NCBI RefSeq assembly: GCF_004402535.1
Contig: NZ_SOEY01000002.1
Coordinates: forward strand, 86,883 to 150,882
DNA from: Cryobacterium glaciale
GTDB lineage: Bacteria > Actinomycetota > Actinomycetes > Actinomycetales > Microbacteriaceae
Reading direction: 5' to 3'
DNA: 64,000 bases
Numbering within the stretch: the first letter of the stretch is position 1; each line of letters opens with the position of its first letter. Shown one piece after another: positions 17,287 to 25,080 of the stretch. Position numbers and translations under genes: made by a program. The notes beneath the pieces are model-generated. The model saw only the letters and a list, made by a program, of their open reading frames with translations. It was not told the origin of the DNA and searched no databases.

Positions 17287-18156
17287 TCACCGGTCGAAAG
17301 GGTTCGGCGCTGATCGCCGCAACAACGACTCCTGCGCCACCGAAGCGACCATCCGTCCGCGCTCATCAAAGAAACGACCGACCGAGAGTGCCAGGGCATC
17401 CCGATAGACCGGGCTCTCCACCTCGTGGAGCAGCCACTCGGTCATGGCAAACGGCCGGTGAAACCAAAGCGAATGATTGAGCGACGTGGCGAAGCGAGGC
17501 CCGGCAAGGTGCTGGTGCTCTAGGTCGGCCACGTGAGTCATGGCGAAATCTGAGGCCCAGGCCAGCGCTGAAGCATGACGGATCGCCGGCTGGTCCACGA
17601 GGGTGGACGCGCGCATCCAGATTCCCACCGGTGCCCCCTGTCCCAGCCGTTGGGAGTCCGTGGGCTCGGCGGCGTGGAGCTCGAACGAGTTTCGCATGAA
17701 CGAACCGATCGGCGGGAGCGCCCCACCGACAGCGTCGGTCCCCGAACCCGGCTTCGCCCAACGCGTCGCCGCTTCGGCAGCATGTTCCGGCGATGATTCC
17801 GGGGAATGAAACGAGGCCGTCGAGGTTGCGATGAGTCGGCCGTTCTGGTTCGCCGCGACTCGAATCGTGCTGAAGCGCTTCGTCTCGTTGAGCACCACCC
17901 GCCCATAGAGCACCGGTTGGGTGATGTCACCCGCGCGCAGAAAACTCATCTGGAGGGAGTGGGGGCGTTGTTTGTCATCGACGCCGAGGGAGGCGACCTG
18001 AAGTGATTGCGCCAGCAGTGCCCCGCCAAAAATCGACCCACCGGCGCCCGGCGGCGCATAGGCCACCCGACCGTGGGGTGCGTTCGTCGTGGAGAGCCAA
18101 TCCTGCAATCGCCGCTCACGCGGCACCGACCCGGCGATGTTTCGAAGTTCATTCAC
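17287..18156 (-). CDS. Acyl-CoA thioesterase II (TesB-like)
   Basis: A 289-residue double-hotdog thioesterase. The TesB-type motifs GGSIFGGALLAQSLQVA near residue 40, RPHSLQMSFLRAGD near 63, and the C-terminal SLNHSLWFHRPF near 235 are present. It would release a free acid from a CoA ester, perhaps as a safety valve when CoA intermediates pile up. The start is taken as GTG 18156 because the conserved domain begins about 20 residues in and the AAGGGA site precedes it. It is convergent with the cytochrome b gene and divergent from the first thiolase-like gene, with operator copy F between. Confidence 0.85.
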   Translation of the reverse strand: MNELRNIAGSVPRERRLQDWLSTTNAPHGRVAYAPPGAGGSIFGGALLAQSLQVASLGVDDKQRPHSLQMSFLRAGDITQPVLYGRVVLNETKRFSTIRVAANQNGRLIATSTASFHSPESSPEHAAEAATRWAKPGSGTDAVGGALPPIGSFMRNSFELHAAEPTDSQRLGQGAPVGIWMRASTLVDQPAIRHASALAWASDFAMTHVADLEHQHLAGPRFATSLNHSLWFHRPFAMTEWLLHEVESPVYRDALALSVGRFFDERGRMVASVAQESLLRRSAPNPFDR

Positions 18157-18180
18157 GGCACTCAATTCCCTTGCAATAAT

Positions 18181-18194
18181 ACCAAACGTACGGT
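18181..18194 (+). promoter_or_regulatory. Operator-like inverted repeat, copy F (best match)
   Basis: ACCAAACGTACGGT: arms ACC and GGT with an ACGT centre. It lies in the 49-bp divergent gap between the thioesterase (18156) and thiolase-like (18206) genes, so one bound regulator could control both. Confidence 0.55.
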
Positions 18195-18205
18195 TGAATG
18201 AGTCT

Positions 18206-19342
18206 ATGACAGAAACGCTTTTACGGCACACTGCAGTGTTAAATAGCGCACACACGCTACTGACACCCTCGTGGTCAGACCGACAGCACATCGACCTCAT
18301 TTCAGAAGCGGTAACGCGCGCACTGAAAGGAACCTCACTCGGAATCAATGACATTGATTTCGTCATCGACTCCGGGAGCGACTTTCTTGACGGAAGGAGT
18401 ATTTCAAACTGCGGATTCCTCGGCGCGATGGGAGCCCACCATAAAGAAGAATCCCGAGTCGAAGAAGATGGTCTCTGGTCTCTTATGTATGGGGCCAATA
18501 AAATTGCGAGTGGCGCAGCATCCGTCGGGTTGATTATTGCCTACTCGAAGCCCTCTGAAAGCGACGTTGACGCTTTCTGGACCAGCCTCCTGGAGCCGTT
18601 CATCCAACGCCCGGTCGGGCTGGACCAGCGGTCAGCTGCCGGTCTCTATGCCCAGAGATATCTGGCCGCGGCCGGCCTCGGAGCTGATGACCTCCGTTCG
18701 GTGAGCGAGCATGCCTGGGCCGCAGCGGCACGCAACGCGGGCGTGGACGTCAGCGAATTGCCCACCGATGACGCCTTCTGGAATGATGATTTCGCCACCC
18801 CACTGAGGCGCTCCGATCTCTCCCGGCCCGTCGATGGCGCCGTCGCCATCCTCATCTCCAACGCCGAGGTCGCAGCCAGCGCAACTTCGCGCCCGATCTG
18901 GATCACCGGAATGGGCTCCGCCATCGACCAGCACTTTCTGGCAGCTCGAGAACCCGACACCTTTCCAGCCTGCGAAGTCGCGGCCAAGTCCGCCTATCGA
19001 ATGGCTGGCGGGATAGGCCCGGCGGACATCGACCTCGCCGAAGTGTCGGCCACGTCGACGGTCGGTGAACTCATGGTGCTCGAAGCCGTCGGACTCGCCG
19101 AGAAACACCACGGGATCGACCTCTATCGAGACCCTGACCAGAGCCGAATCAACCCGTCTGGCGGAGCTTTGCCGGCAGATCCAATCATGGCCACCGGATT
19201 GGTTCGACTACATGAAGCCGCGTCACGCCTAGGCGGGCGCCCCGGCGTCGAGGCCACCGACGCCAGAACGGCACTCGTGCACGGAGCCGGAGGGTTCGGA
19301 ATGCAAAATCACTGCGTCATCACCTTGGAAGTCAACTCATGA
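18206..19342 (+). CDS. Thiolase-superfamily protein lacking catalytic Cys and His (partner subunit)
   Basis: A 378-residue thiolase-fold protein starting at ATG 18206. The nucleophile region that is usually CASG reads GANKIASGAAS (about residues 97-107), with Ile in the Cys position, and the GHPxGATG motif reads ADPIMATG after NPSGG (about residue 322), with Asp in place of His. The general fold is otherwise retained (VEDGAVAIL-like PVDGAVAILISN; DLAEVSATSTVGELMVLEAVGL). Such sequences occur in multi-subunit thiolase or aldolase complexes with DUF35 partners. It overlaps the next thiolase-like gene by four bases. It is probably a non-catalytic or repurposed subunit. Confidence 0.75.
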   Translation: MTETLLRHTAVLNSAHTLLTPSWSDRQHIDLISEAVTRALKGTSLGINDIDFVIDSGSDFLDGRSISNCGFLGAMGAHHKEESRVEEDGLWSLMYGANKIASGAASVGLIIAYSKPSESDVDAFWTSLLEPFIQRPVGLDQRSAAGLYAQRYLAAAGLGADDLRSVSEHAWAAAARNAGVDVSELPTDDAFWNDDFATPLRRSDLSRPVDGAVAILISNAEVAASATSRPIWITGMGSAIDQHFLAAREPDTFPACEVAAKSAYRMAGGIGPADIDLAEVSATSTVGELMVLEAVGLAEKHHGIDLYRDPDQSRINPSGGALPADPIMATGLVRLHEAASRLGGRPGVEATDARTALVHGAGGFGMQNHCVITLEVNS

Positions 19343-20493
19343 GCATCGCAATAGTTGGAACGGGCCAAACCGTTCATGCCCGTCGTCGAACCGACGTCAG
19401 TCAGGCCGGCCTCGCCCGCGAAGCCGTCATCGAAGCGCTGGCCGACGCCGGCCTCACCATGGACGACATCGACAGCGTCATCGTCGCGAGCGGACCGGCC
19501 ATGTTCGGCGCCGTGAATCAGCCTGAAAAATGGCTCGTCGACGCTCTCGGCGCCCGATACAAGCCGTTGGTGCGAGTCACCAGTGGCGGCGGTACCGGGC
19601 TCGCCGGGGCGCTGGCTGCCATCAACCAGATCAATGGCGGCTCAGCGCGTCGTGTACTCGTGGTGGCTTATGACAAGCTCTCCGAGGGCGCGCTGCAGGC
19701 ATCAATCTCGACCCTGTACGACCCGTTCTGGGGTCGCGAATTCGCTGTGGGGATCATGGGATTCGCCGCGGCCTATTGGCATGCTCGAATCGAGAAGCTC
19801 GGCCATACCGAAGAGGCCGCGGCCCTGGTCGCGGTGAAGAATCGTCGACAGGCCATGGCCAATCCGAAAGCGCACGTACGACGCGAGGTCACCGTCGACG
19901 AAGTGATGGCGTCCCGCCCCCTGTGCTGGCCGATCAAGCTGCTCGATGTCCCGCCTATTTCTGACGGAGCTTGTGCCGTGATCTTTGCGGCCGGCGGTGA
20001 TGCAGAGGCGATCACCGACCGCCCCGCCTGGATCCACGGGATGACCTACTACAGCGAGGCCGACAACGGAGCGGATCGCTCGATGCTGCAGTCCGAGCCG
20101 CTACAGATCGCGGCAGCGAAGGTCTACAAGCAAGCCGGGATCACGAACCCGTTCCGCCAATTCGACGTTGCTGAAGTTCAGGAGCCTTACACCTGCTTCG
20201 AGCTGAGCTATTACGAAGGTCTCGGGCTGTGCCCCGAGGGTGGCGCAGCGGAACTCATAGAGTCGGGCGAAACGGCCATGGGCGGCTCCCTGCCCGTGAA
20301 TCCGTCGGGCGGTTGCATGGGTGCCAATCCGATCGGCGCCACCGCGTTGATCAGGCTCGCTGAAGCTGCGATGCAAGTGACGGGCAAGGCCGGTGATCAC
20401 CAGGTCGTCGGCGCCGAACGTGCGCTCGTGCAGGCCGGTGGCGGCTGGGCAAACCTCCGCGGCGTCGCTGCAGTCGGAGCCGAAAAGCGATGA
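19339..20493 (+). CDS. Thiolase-superfamily protein (lipid-transfer/aldolase-like) with non-canonical active site
   Basis: A 384-residue thiolase-like protein. The nucleophile loop reads RVTSGGGTGLAG near residue 80, without Cys, and the later motif reads NPSGGCMGANPIGATAL near 325, with Asn where the catalytic His of GHP is expected. Other family landmarks remain: ARRVLVVAYDKLSEG, FGAVNQPEKW and DVAEVQEPYTCFEL. The family includes Ltp2-type retro-aldolases that pair with DUF35 proteins to shorten steroid side chains, and BbsB-type thiolases that pair with the zinc-finger BbsA. Loss of Cys favours an aldolase-like reaction over classical thiolysis, but this needs testing. It overlaps the DUF35-like gene downstream. 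Confidence 0.8.
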   Translation: MSIAIVGTGQTVHARRRTDVSQAGLAREAVIEALADAGLTMDDIDSVIVASGPAMFGAVNQPEKWLVDALGARYKPLVRVTSGGGTGLAGALAAINQINGGSARRVLVVAYDKLSEGALQASISTLYDPFWGREFAVGIMGFAAAYWHARIEKLGHTEEAAALVAVKNRRQAMANPKAHVRREVTVDEVMASRPLCWPIKLLDVPPISDGACAVIFAAGGDAEAITDRPAWIHGMTYYSEADNGADRSMLQSEPLQIAAAKVYKQAGITNPFRQFDVAEVQEPYTCFELSYYEGLGLCPEGGAAELIESGETAMGGSLPVNPSGGCMGANPIGATALIRLAEAAMQVTGKAGDHQVVGAERALVQAGGGWANLRGVAAVGAEKR

Positions 20494-21431
20494 AAGGCGA
20501 GACGATGACGACAACAGATGCTCCAACTGCGAGCGACGAGATGGAATCCCTCGCCGCGCAGCTCAGGATGCCGTACACCCTGACCCCGGGCTGGGCGACG
20601 GGAATCTTCCTCGCCGAACTCGGGCGGCACCGCCTCATTGGTTCCCGGCACGGTGACACGATCAGTGTGCCAGCGCAGGACTTCAGCGGTACGTCCGGCG
20701 AGCCAACGGAAGGGCTCGTCGAAGTGGCACCGGTCGGTGCGCTGCAGGGCTTCACCACCACAGCGGATGGCACGCTCGGGCTGGTACTGATCGACGGCAC
20801 AGATATCCCGATGATTCATCGACTGCTTGACTTCGACAGCGAAACGCTTCAGATTGGTGCGCGAGTCGAAGCGGTGTGGTCGGATAAACCCGTGGGAAGC
20901 ATGCTCGACCTTGCCGGGTTTGCCCTAGCCAGCTCGAGCGAATCGTTCTCTCCGCGTGCGGTGCCGGGTGACCTTCTGCCGCCCGTGCTGCAAGTCGACT
21001 ATTCGATGACTCTGGACTACCAGCACGCCTACGGCCCGTACTACGGCACCCTGTTTAACGCCGTGAAATACGACCGACGACTGCGCGGGGTCACGTGTAC
21101 GAAATGCGCCCGAGTATTGCTGCCACCGCGCGCCATGTGCGATGTCTGCTTCGCTCCGACCTCGCAATGGGTAGATATCGACGCAGTCGGCACGGTGCAG
21201 GCAAGCTCGATCGTACACATCGAATTCATCGGGCAGCGGATGAAGCCGCCGTACGTCTACTCCGAGATCGTGCTCGATGGGACATCGACACGATTGATTC
21301 ACATGATCGGTGATGTCGATGCCGAAGACGCCAAGACAGCCGCAACCCCTGGAGCACGGGTACGGGCGGTGTGGAGCGACCGCCGAACCGGCAGCCTCAC
21401 CGACATCGACTACTTCAAACTCATCCCCTGA
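20490..21431 (+). CDS. DUF35-type OB-fold/Zn-ribbon protein, apparently with two OB domains
   Basis: About 310 residues, roughly twice the usual DUF35 length. The second half (about residues 175-313) has a zinc ribbon CTKC ... CDVC (residues ~204-221) and an OB-fold with GTVQASSIVHIEF. The first half (about 25-150) looks like another OB-fold domain without zinc cysteines (EGLVEVAPVGALQGFTT; GARVEAVWSDKPVGSMLDL), and its end resembles the end of the second (GARVRAVWSDRRTGSLTDI), suggesting an internal duplication. It overlaps the upstream thiolase-like gene, and such proteins bind thiolase-fold partners. Start may be ATG 20490 or ATG 20505; the latter has the better Shine-Dalgarno spacing. Confidence 0.75.
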   Translation: MKGETMTTTDAPTASDEMESLAAQLRMPYTLTPGWATGIFLAELGRHRLIGSRHGDTISVPAQDFSGTSGEPTEGLVEVAPVGALQGFTTTADGTLGLVLIDGTDIPMIHRLLDFDSETLQIGARVEAVWSDKPVGSMLDLAGFALASSSESFSPRAVPGDLLPPVLQVDYSMTLDYQHAYGPYYGTLFNAVKYDRRLRGVTCTKCARVLLPPRAMCDVCFAPTSQWVDIDAVGTVQASSIVHIEFIGQRMKPPYVYSEIVLDGTSTRLIHMIGDVDAEDAKTAATPGARVRAVWSDRRTGSLTDIDYFKLIP

Positions 21432-21440
21432 TTGCGAGAC

Positions 21441-21468
21441 GGGAGCCACACCGCAGGGTGTGGCTCCC
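21441..21468 (+). terminator. Strong hairpin closing the catabolic island
   Basis: Perfect 12-bp stem GGGAGCCACACC / GGTGTGGCTCCC with a GCAG loop, 10 bp after the last gene of the island. No long T-run follows, common for high-GC actinobacterial terminators. Confidence 0.8.
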
Positions 21469-21525
21469 CTATCGTTCGAGCCGCTCGCGGCGAGCCTGCC
21501 GCGCGACCCCGGTTAGGGTTTTGGT

Positions 21526-22470
21526 ATGAAACTCTTCGCGCAGACCCGACGTCGACTGCGCCCGCTGGCGACCGTGATGGCCCTGCTCGGGCTGGCCGCG
21601 ACGCTCATCACACTGCCGGCGACGTCGGTCGCCGCAGCTCCGCTCTCGGCCGCGACCGAATCGGCACCGACCGACCCGGCCCCGCTTGACCCTGCTCCGT
21701 TCGACCCCGGCCTCATCATCAGCGACTACAACTTCTTCAACCCCGATGCCCTCACCGCGGTCCAGATTCAGGATTTTCTCGAGCAGCGATCCTGCCGCCC
21801 GAGCGACGACGTGCCGTGCCTCTGGGAATACCGCGAGACGACGACCAGCCAACCGGCCCAGGGCGCCGGCCACTGCCTGCCCTACGCCGGTGCCGAGAAC
21901 GAAACGGCCGCCCGCATCATCGCGAAGATCGCGGCGGCCTGCACGATCAGCCCCGAAGTCCTGCTGGTGCTGCTGCAAAAGGAGCAGTCGCTGCTGACCC
22001 GGCCCACGGCATCCGGTTATCTGCGCGCCACCGGCTACGGCTGCCCGGACACTGCGGACTGCGACGCCCAGTACTTCGGTTTCTTCAACCAGGTCTACAA
22101 CGCGGCCTGGCAGTTTCGGCAGTACACCCAGGAGCCCGACCGGGCGTTCCAGGTCGGTTCGGTCGATGTGGGTTTCAACCCCAACGCCGAGTGCGGGGCC
22201 TCCGCCGTGGTCATCGAGAACCAGGCCACCGCCAACCTGTACAACTACACGCCGTACCAGCCCAACCCGGTTGCCGTCGAGAACGCCGGCGACGAGGGCG
22301 ACGCCTGCTCCACCTACGGCAACCTCAATTTCTGGCTGTTCTACAACGACTGGTTCGGGGACGGGGCCCTCGAACCGTTCTCGGTCATCTTCGACGACTG
22401 CCTCAGTTTCGTCGACGGCCAAGGCTGCACGCCCGTGTCACTGCTGCCGACCGTCGCCGCGGCCGGCTAG
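21526..22470 (+). CDS. Secreted protein of unknown function (hemagglutinin-like actinobacterial family)
   Basis: A 314-residue exported protein. The N-terminus has a Sec signal peptide: RRRLR, a hydrophobic run LATVMALLGLAATLITLP, and a likely cleavage after SVAAAP. The mature part has an early DYNFFNPDALTAVQIQDFL, then ISPEVLLVLLQKEQSLLTRP and a Cys-bearing TGYGCPDTADCDAQYFGFFNQ. These stretches recur in secreted actinobacterial proteins sometimes labelled hemagglutinin-like. The LLVLLQKEQSL helix recalls the catalytic-Glu helix of lytic transglycosylases, but I cannot confirm an enzymatic role. Six or more cysteines suggest disulfides. It stands alone between the island terminator and a convergent NUDIX gene. 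Confidence 0.7.
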   Translation: MKLFAQTRRRLRPLATVMALLGLAATLITLPATSVAAAPLSAATESAPTDPAPLDPAPFDPGLIISDYNFFNPDALTAVQIQDFLEQRSCRPSDDVPCLWEYRETTTSQPAQGAGHCLPYAGAENETAARIIAKIAAACTISPEVLLVLLQKEQSLLTRPTASGYLRATGYGCPDTADCDAQYFGFFNQVYNAAWQFRQYTQEPDRAFQVGSVDVGFNPNAECGASAVVIENQATANLYNYTPYQPNPVAVENAGDEGDACSTYGNLNFWLFYNDWFGDGALEPFSVIFDDCLSFVDGQGCTPVSLLPTVAAAG

Positions 22471-23201
22471 TTCGCTCTGTACACCCACGGCAGCCCGCCG
22501 ATCTCGAGGCGGTGCCGCCCCCCGGCCTGCTCGGCGAGCGCGTCATCGGCGTAGGCAACGTCACCAGCCCAGAACAGCGCCGGCCCACGCTCGCTCGCAC
22601 CGAGCCGGGTTTCGTAGTGCGCGAGCCCGCGCTGCCCTGCGCTGGCCACGATGTCGGCCACCGATTCGTGTCCCTGCAGCCCGTGCAGCGTCACCCAGGT
22701 CGGTGCTACCAGAGTCATCACAGCGGATGAGTGTCGCTCCAGCGCCGCCGCCGGCCGCAGCCAGACGAAGTCGATGACCTCGTCTTCGGCGAGCACGATG
22801 GTGCCGGGCGGTGCCGTTGTGAGGTAGAACCAGGTGCGCAGCCGCTTCGGCACGTTCAGCGGCGGAACCCACAGCGCTGCGGCCACGAGGGCCTCGGGTG
22901 CGACTTCGAGTCCGGTCTCTTCGCGCACCTCGCGCACCGCAGCCCGGCGGGCGGCGAGCTGCTCGATGGCCTCGGCTCGTTCCGCCGAGGGCGCGCTGCC
23001 AGCGGGCGCTGCGGCATCCGTTGGCAGTCGATCGTCGGGGTCGACGCCGCCGCCGGGAAAGACCCACGCGCCGGCGAAGGACCCGCGGTGGCGGGGCCGC
23101 TCGAGGAGCAGCACTTCGGGGCCGTCTGGGCTGTCCCGAAGCAAGACCACGGTCGCCGCGACTCCGATCGAAGCGTGCATGCTCTCGGTGTCTGGCGTCA
23201 T
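22467..23201 (-). CDS. NUDIX hydrolase
   Basis: A 244-residue NUDIX protein. The NUDIX box is split by an insertion: GGGVDPDDR near residue 50, then after about 35 residues REVREETGLEV near 90, as in the longer CoA-pyrophosphatase or NUDT19-like group. The opening MTPDTESMHASIGVAATVVLLRDS and the LLLERPRHRGSFAGAWVFPGG strand are typical. NUDT19-like members cut CoA or acyl-CoA, which would be interesting beside a CoA-rich pathway, but the family is broad and other nucleoside diphosphates are possible. Its 3' end overlaps the end of the convergent secreted-protein gene. Divergent from the MBL-fold gene. Confidence 0.85.
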   Translation of the reverse strand: MTPDTESMHASIGVAATVVLLRDSPDGPEVLLLERPRHRGSFAGAWVFPGGGVDPDDRLPTDAAAPAGSAPSAERAEAIEQLAARRAAVREVREETGLEVAPEALVAAALWVPPLNVPKRLRTWFYLTTAPPGTIVLAEDEVIDFVWLRPAAALERHSSAVMTLVAPTWVTLHGLQGHESVADIVASAGQRGLAHYETRLGASERGPALFWAGDVAYADDALAEQAGGRHRLEIGGLPWVYRAN

Positions 23202-23292
23202 CGCTGGTCCTTATGGTCGGATCGTGCAGGCTTCCCCCACCCTAACGCCGGGCTCCGACACCGACACGAACACCGGCGCTAAGCTGCCAACC

Positions 23293-24060
23293 ATGCCCGC
23301 CGACATCAAGCGCACGAGTCCGCTCACCCGCAGCCTGCTCGCGCCGAACGCTGGGCCGATGACGCTCGACGGCACCAACAGCTATCTCATCGGCGCCGCC
23401 GACGCACCGGCATTGGTCGTCGTCGACCCGGGGCCGCTACACGAGGGCCACCTCGCCGCCCTCGCCGCTGCCGGCCGGGTCGAGCTCGTGCTGATCACGC
23501 ACCGGCACGCCGACCACACGGCGGGGAGCGTGCGATTCGCCGAGCTGACCGGAGCCCCGGTCCGGGCGTTCGACGCGGCGCACTGCGTGAATGGCGACCC
23601 ACTCGTCGACGGTGAGCTGATTGCGGCCGCCGGCACCAGCATCCGGGTAATAGCCGCCCCTGGACACACCGACGACTCGGTCTGCCTGCACCTGCCGGGC
23701 GACGGCGAGGCCGGATCGGTGCTCACCGGCGACACCATTCTCGGCCGGGGAACGACGATCATCGACGGCGACCTCGCCGACTACCTCGCCTCCCTCGAAG
23801 CCCTGCGCGCGCTCGGCCCGGCCACCGTGCTGCCCGCGCACGGCCCGGTACTGCCCGACCTGGCAGCCAGCTGCACCGCCTATCTCGCGCACCGGCATGA
23901 GCGTCTCGACCAGGTGCGCGCTGCCCTCGCGCGGCTCGGTTCCGCGGCGACGGTGGCCCAAGTCACCGATCTCGTCTACGCGCAAACGGATGCCGCGGTG
24001 CGGTTCGCCGCCGAGGCATCCGTTCGCGCGCAGCTGGCCTACCTGCGCGCGGAGGCCTGA
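23293..24060 (+). CDS. MBL-fold metallo-hydrolase
   Basis: A 255-residue metallo-beta-lactamase-fold hydrolase starting at ATG 23293 (MPADIKRTSPL). The zinc-binding motif THRHADHTAG near residue 75, the GHTDDS histidine near 126, the LTGDTILGRG aspartate near 147, and the final PAHGP histidine near 185 are all present. The opening LLAPNAGPMTLDGTNSYLIG matches the LACTB2/glyoxalase-II-like subgroup, which often contains a C-terminal winged-helix-like segment as here. Substrate unknown, probably a thioester, RNA or lactone. A short upstream region is shared with the divergent NUDIX gene. Confidence 0.88.
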   Translation: MPADIKRTSPLTRSLLAPNAGPMTLDGTNSYLIGAADAPALVVVDPGPLHEGHLAALAAAGRVELVLITHRHADHTAGSVRFAELTGAPVRAFDAAHCVNGDPLVDGELIAAAGTSIRVIAAPGHTDDSVCLHLPGDGEAGSVLTGDTILGRGTTIIDGDLADYLASLEALRALGPATVLPAHGPVLPDLAASCTAYLAHRHERLDQVRAALARLGSAATVAQVTDLVYAQTDAAVRFAAEASVRAQLAYLRAEA

Positions 24061-24064
24061 CCCG

Positions 24065-24088
24065 CTGTCGCTGTCGCTGTCGCTGTCG
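24065..24088 (+). repeat. Four tandem CTGTCG hexamers
   Basis: CTGTCG is repeated four times immediately after the MBL-fold gene and at the edge of a broken DUF1801 gene. Such short repeats are prone to slippage and may mark the deletion junction. Confidence 0.85.
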
Positions 24089-24136
24089 CGCAAACTTTCC
24101 CGCGTGCGGTCTGGCCTGCGCCGGGCCGCACGCGCG

Positions 24137-24358
24137 ATACTGGGCTCGGGCTTCTCCCCGCGCAAAGCACAACTGTCGATCTACGGCCTCAAGGATCTCC
24201 CCGAGGGCGCCGCCCTGCTTCCCCAACTCGGCACCTATACCGAGGGCGCCGGGTGTGTGTACGTGAAGAAGCTCGATGACATCGACCTCGACGTGCTGCG
24301 CCGGCTCATTGCGATCGCCGCGGCCAGGGGCGACGACCCCGCAGCACCCGCGGCCTAG
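24137..24358 (+). pseudogene. DUF1801-family gene, 5'-truncated remnant
   Basis: The encoded tail GFSPRKAQLSIYGLKD... GCVYVKKLDDIDLDVLRRL matches the C-terminal half of DUF1801 proteins, which are normally about 130-140 residues. Only ~73 residues remain and there is no start codon or ribosome binding site in front of the domain. The preceding in-frame sequence is low-complexity (the hexamer repeat). It is best read as a decayed gene, the N-terminal half having been lost by deletion. Confidence 0.7.
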
Positions 24359-24398
24359 TTTCGAAGTTCTTCGGTTCCTCAAACCCCGTTCCCGTTCG

Positions 24399-24484
24399 TA
24401 ACTCCTGCAATCCGTCTCGATGTATTACAACTCTCCCGTCATGACGCGGATCTGATCATCCGGGTTCAGAAATTTCAGGAGTTA
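24399..24484. repeat. 86-bp segment bounded by 9-bp inverted repeats
   Basis: TAACTCCTG (24399-24407) and its complement CAGGAGTTA (24476-24484) flank a segment that is less GC-rich than the surroundings, in the middle of gene debris. It could be a tiny mobile-element remnant or a structured RNA; no target duplication is evident. Confidence 0.3.
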
Positions 24485-24502
24485 TGCGCGCAGCCCGTCA
24501 GT

Positions 24503-24691
24503 CTACGGCGTCGGCGAAGCCAGGCAGGCGCGCACAACGAGGGCGACCGCTGGGCGGATCTCGGCGCCTTCGTCGACCGTCAGGCGGTGCAAAATCAGTC
24601 CCTCGCCGAACGCCATGAGAGCGACGGCCGCGGTCTTCGGATCCGGAGCACCCAGCCCGGCCAGTGCCGCCCTGGACCACTGCTCGGGTCG
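24503..24691 (-). pseudogene. TetR-family regulator, C-terminal remnant
   Basis: The translated segment AALAGLGAPDPKTAAVALMAFGEGLILHRLTVDEGAEIRPAVALVVRACL reads like the last helices of a TetR-type ligand-binding domain. No HTH part is present: upstream on the minus strand the frame enters unrelated sequence. It appears to be a 5'-deleted gene. The call is from sequence style and is not certain. Confidence 0.5.
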
Positions 24692-24748
24692 GTACACACG
24701 CGAGGAGTATGCCATGACCAGCACGCAGACCACGCCCGAACTGCCAAG

Positions 24749-24862
24749 ACTACGTCGACGACTTCACCCTCGGGCACGTCCCCGGTACCGGCTACTACAT
24801 TGCCGAGCAACGACCCGCCGTCGTGATCGCACGCACCCTCGAGTTCCTGTCCGCTCGGTGAC
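24749..24862 (+). pseudogene. Alpha/beta hydrolase, C-terminal remnant
   Basis: In frame with the TGA at 24860 the sequence reads DYVDDFTLGHVPGTGYYIAEQRPAVV followed by a short tail, which resembles the end of alpha/beta hydrolases (the strand carrying the catalytic His, here GHVPGTGYYIAEQRP). Nothing upstream completes the gene. Third fragment in a row in this 0.8-kb stretch. Confidence 0.45.
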
Positions 24863-25080
24863 CGCCACGCGGAGGACCGGACAGCCACGCGCTCGCCTCC
24901 AGCGACAACCCGGATAGCCGCCGGCACGTTGCATCCGAAACAGACCGAACGGTATGGTCTTTGTAGCGCTGCAATTTGGCGTTCACCCCCATTCGTCGTC
25001 GCAGTGCGCTAGCTTATGGGGAGATCGGGGGCGGCGATCGGTCAGCGGCGCAGCCCAGACAATGCTCAAAGGGGACCTTC

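Noticed and set aside
3969..18194. KstR or KstR2 (cholesterol) operators
   Set aside because: The repeated ACCAAACG...GGT motif does not match the AACnnGTT-type KstR or CAAG/CTTG-type KstR2 sites as I know them.
21469..22422. 317-codon open frame antisense to the secreted-protein gene
   Set aside because: Low-complexity Val/Gly/Arg-rich translation; the plus-strand gene has a signal peptide and conserved motifs.
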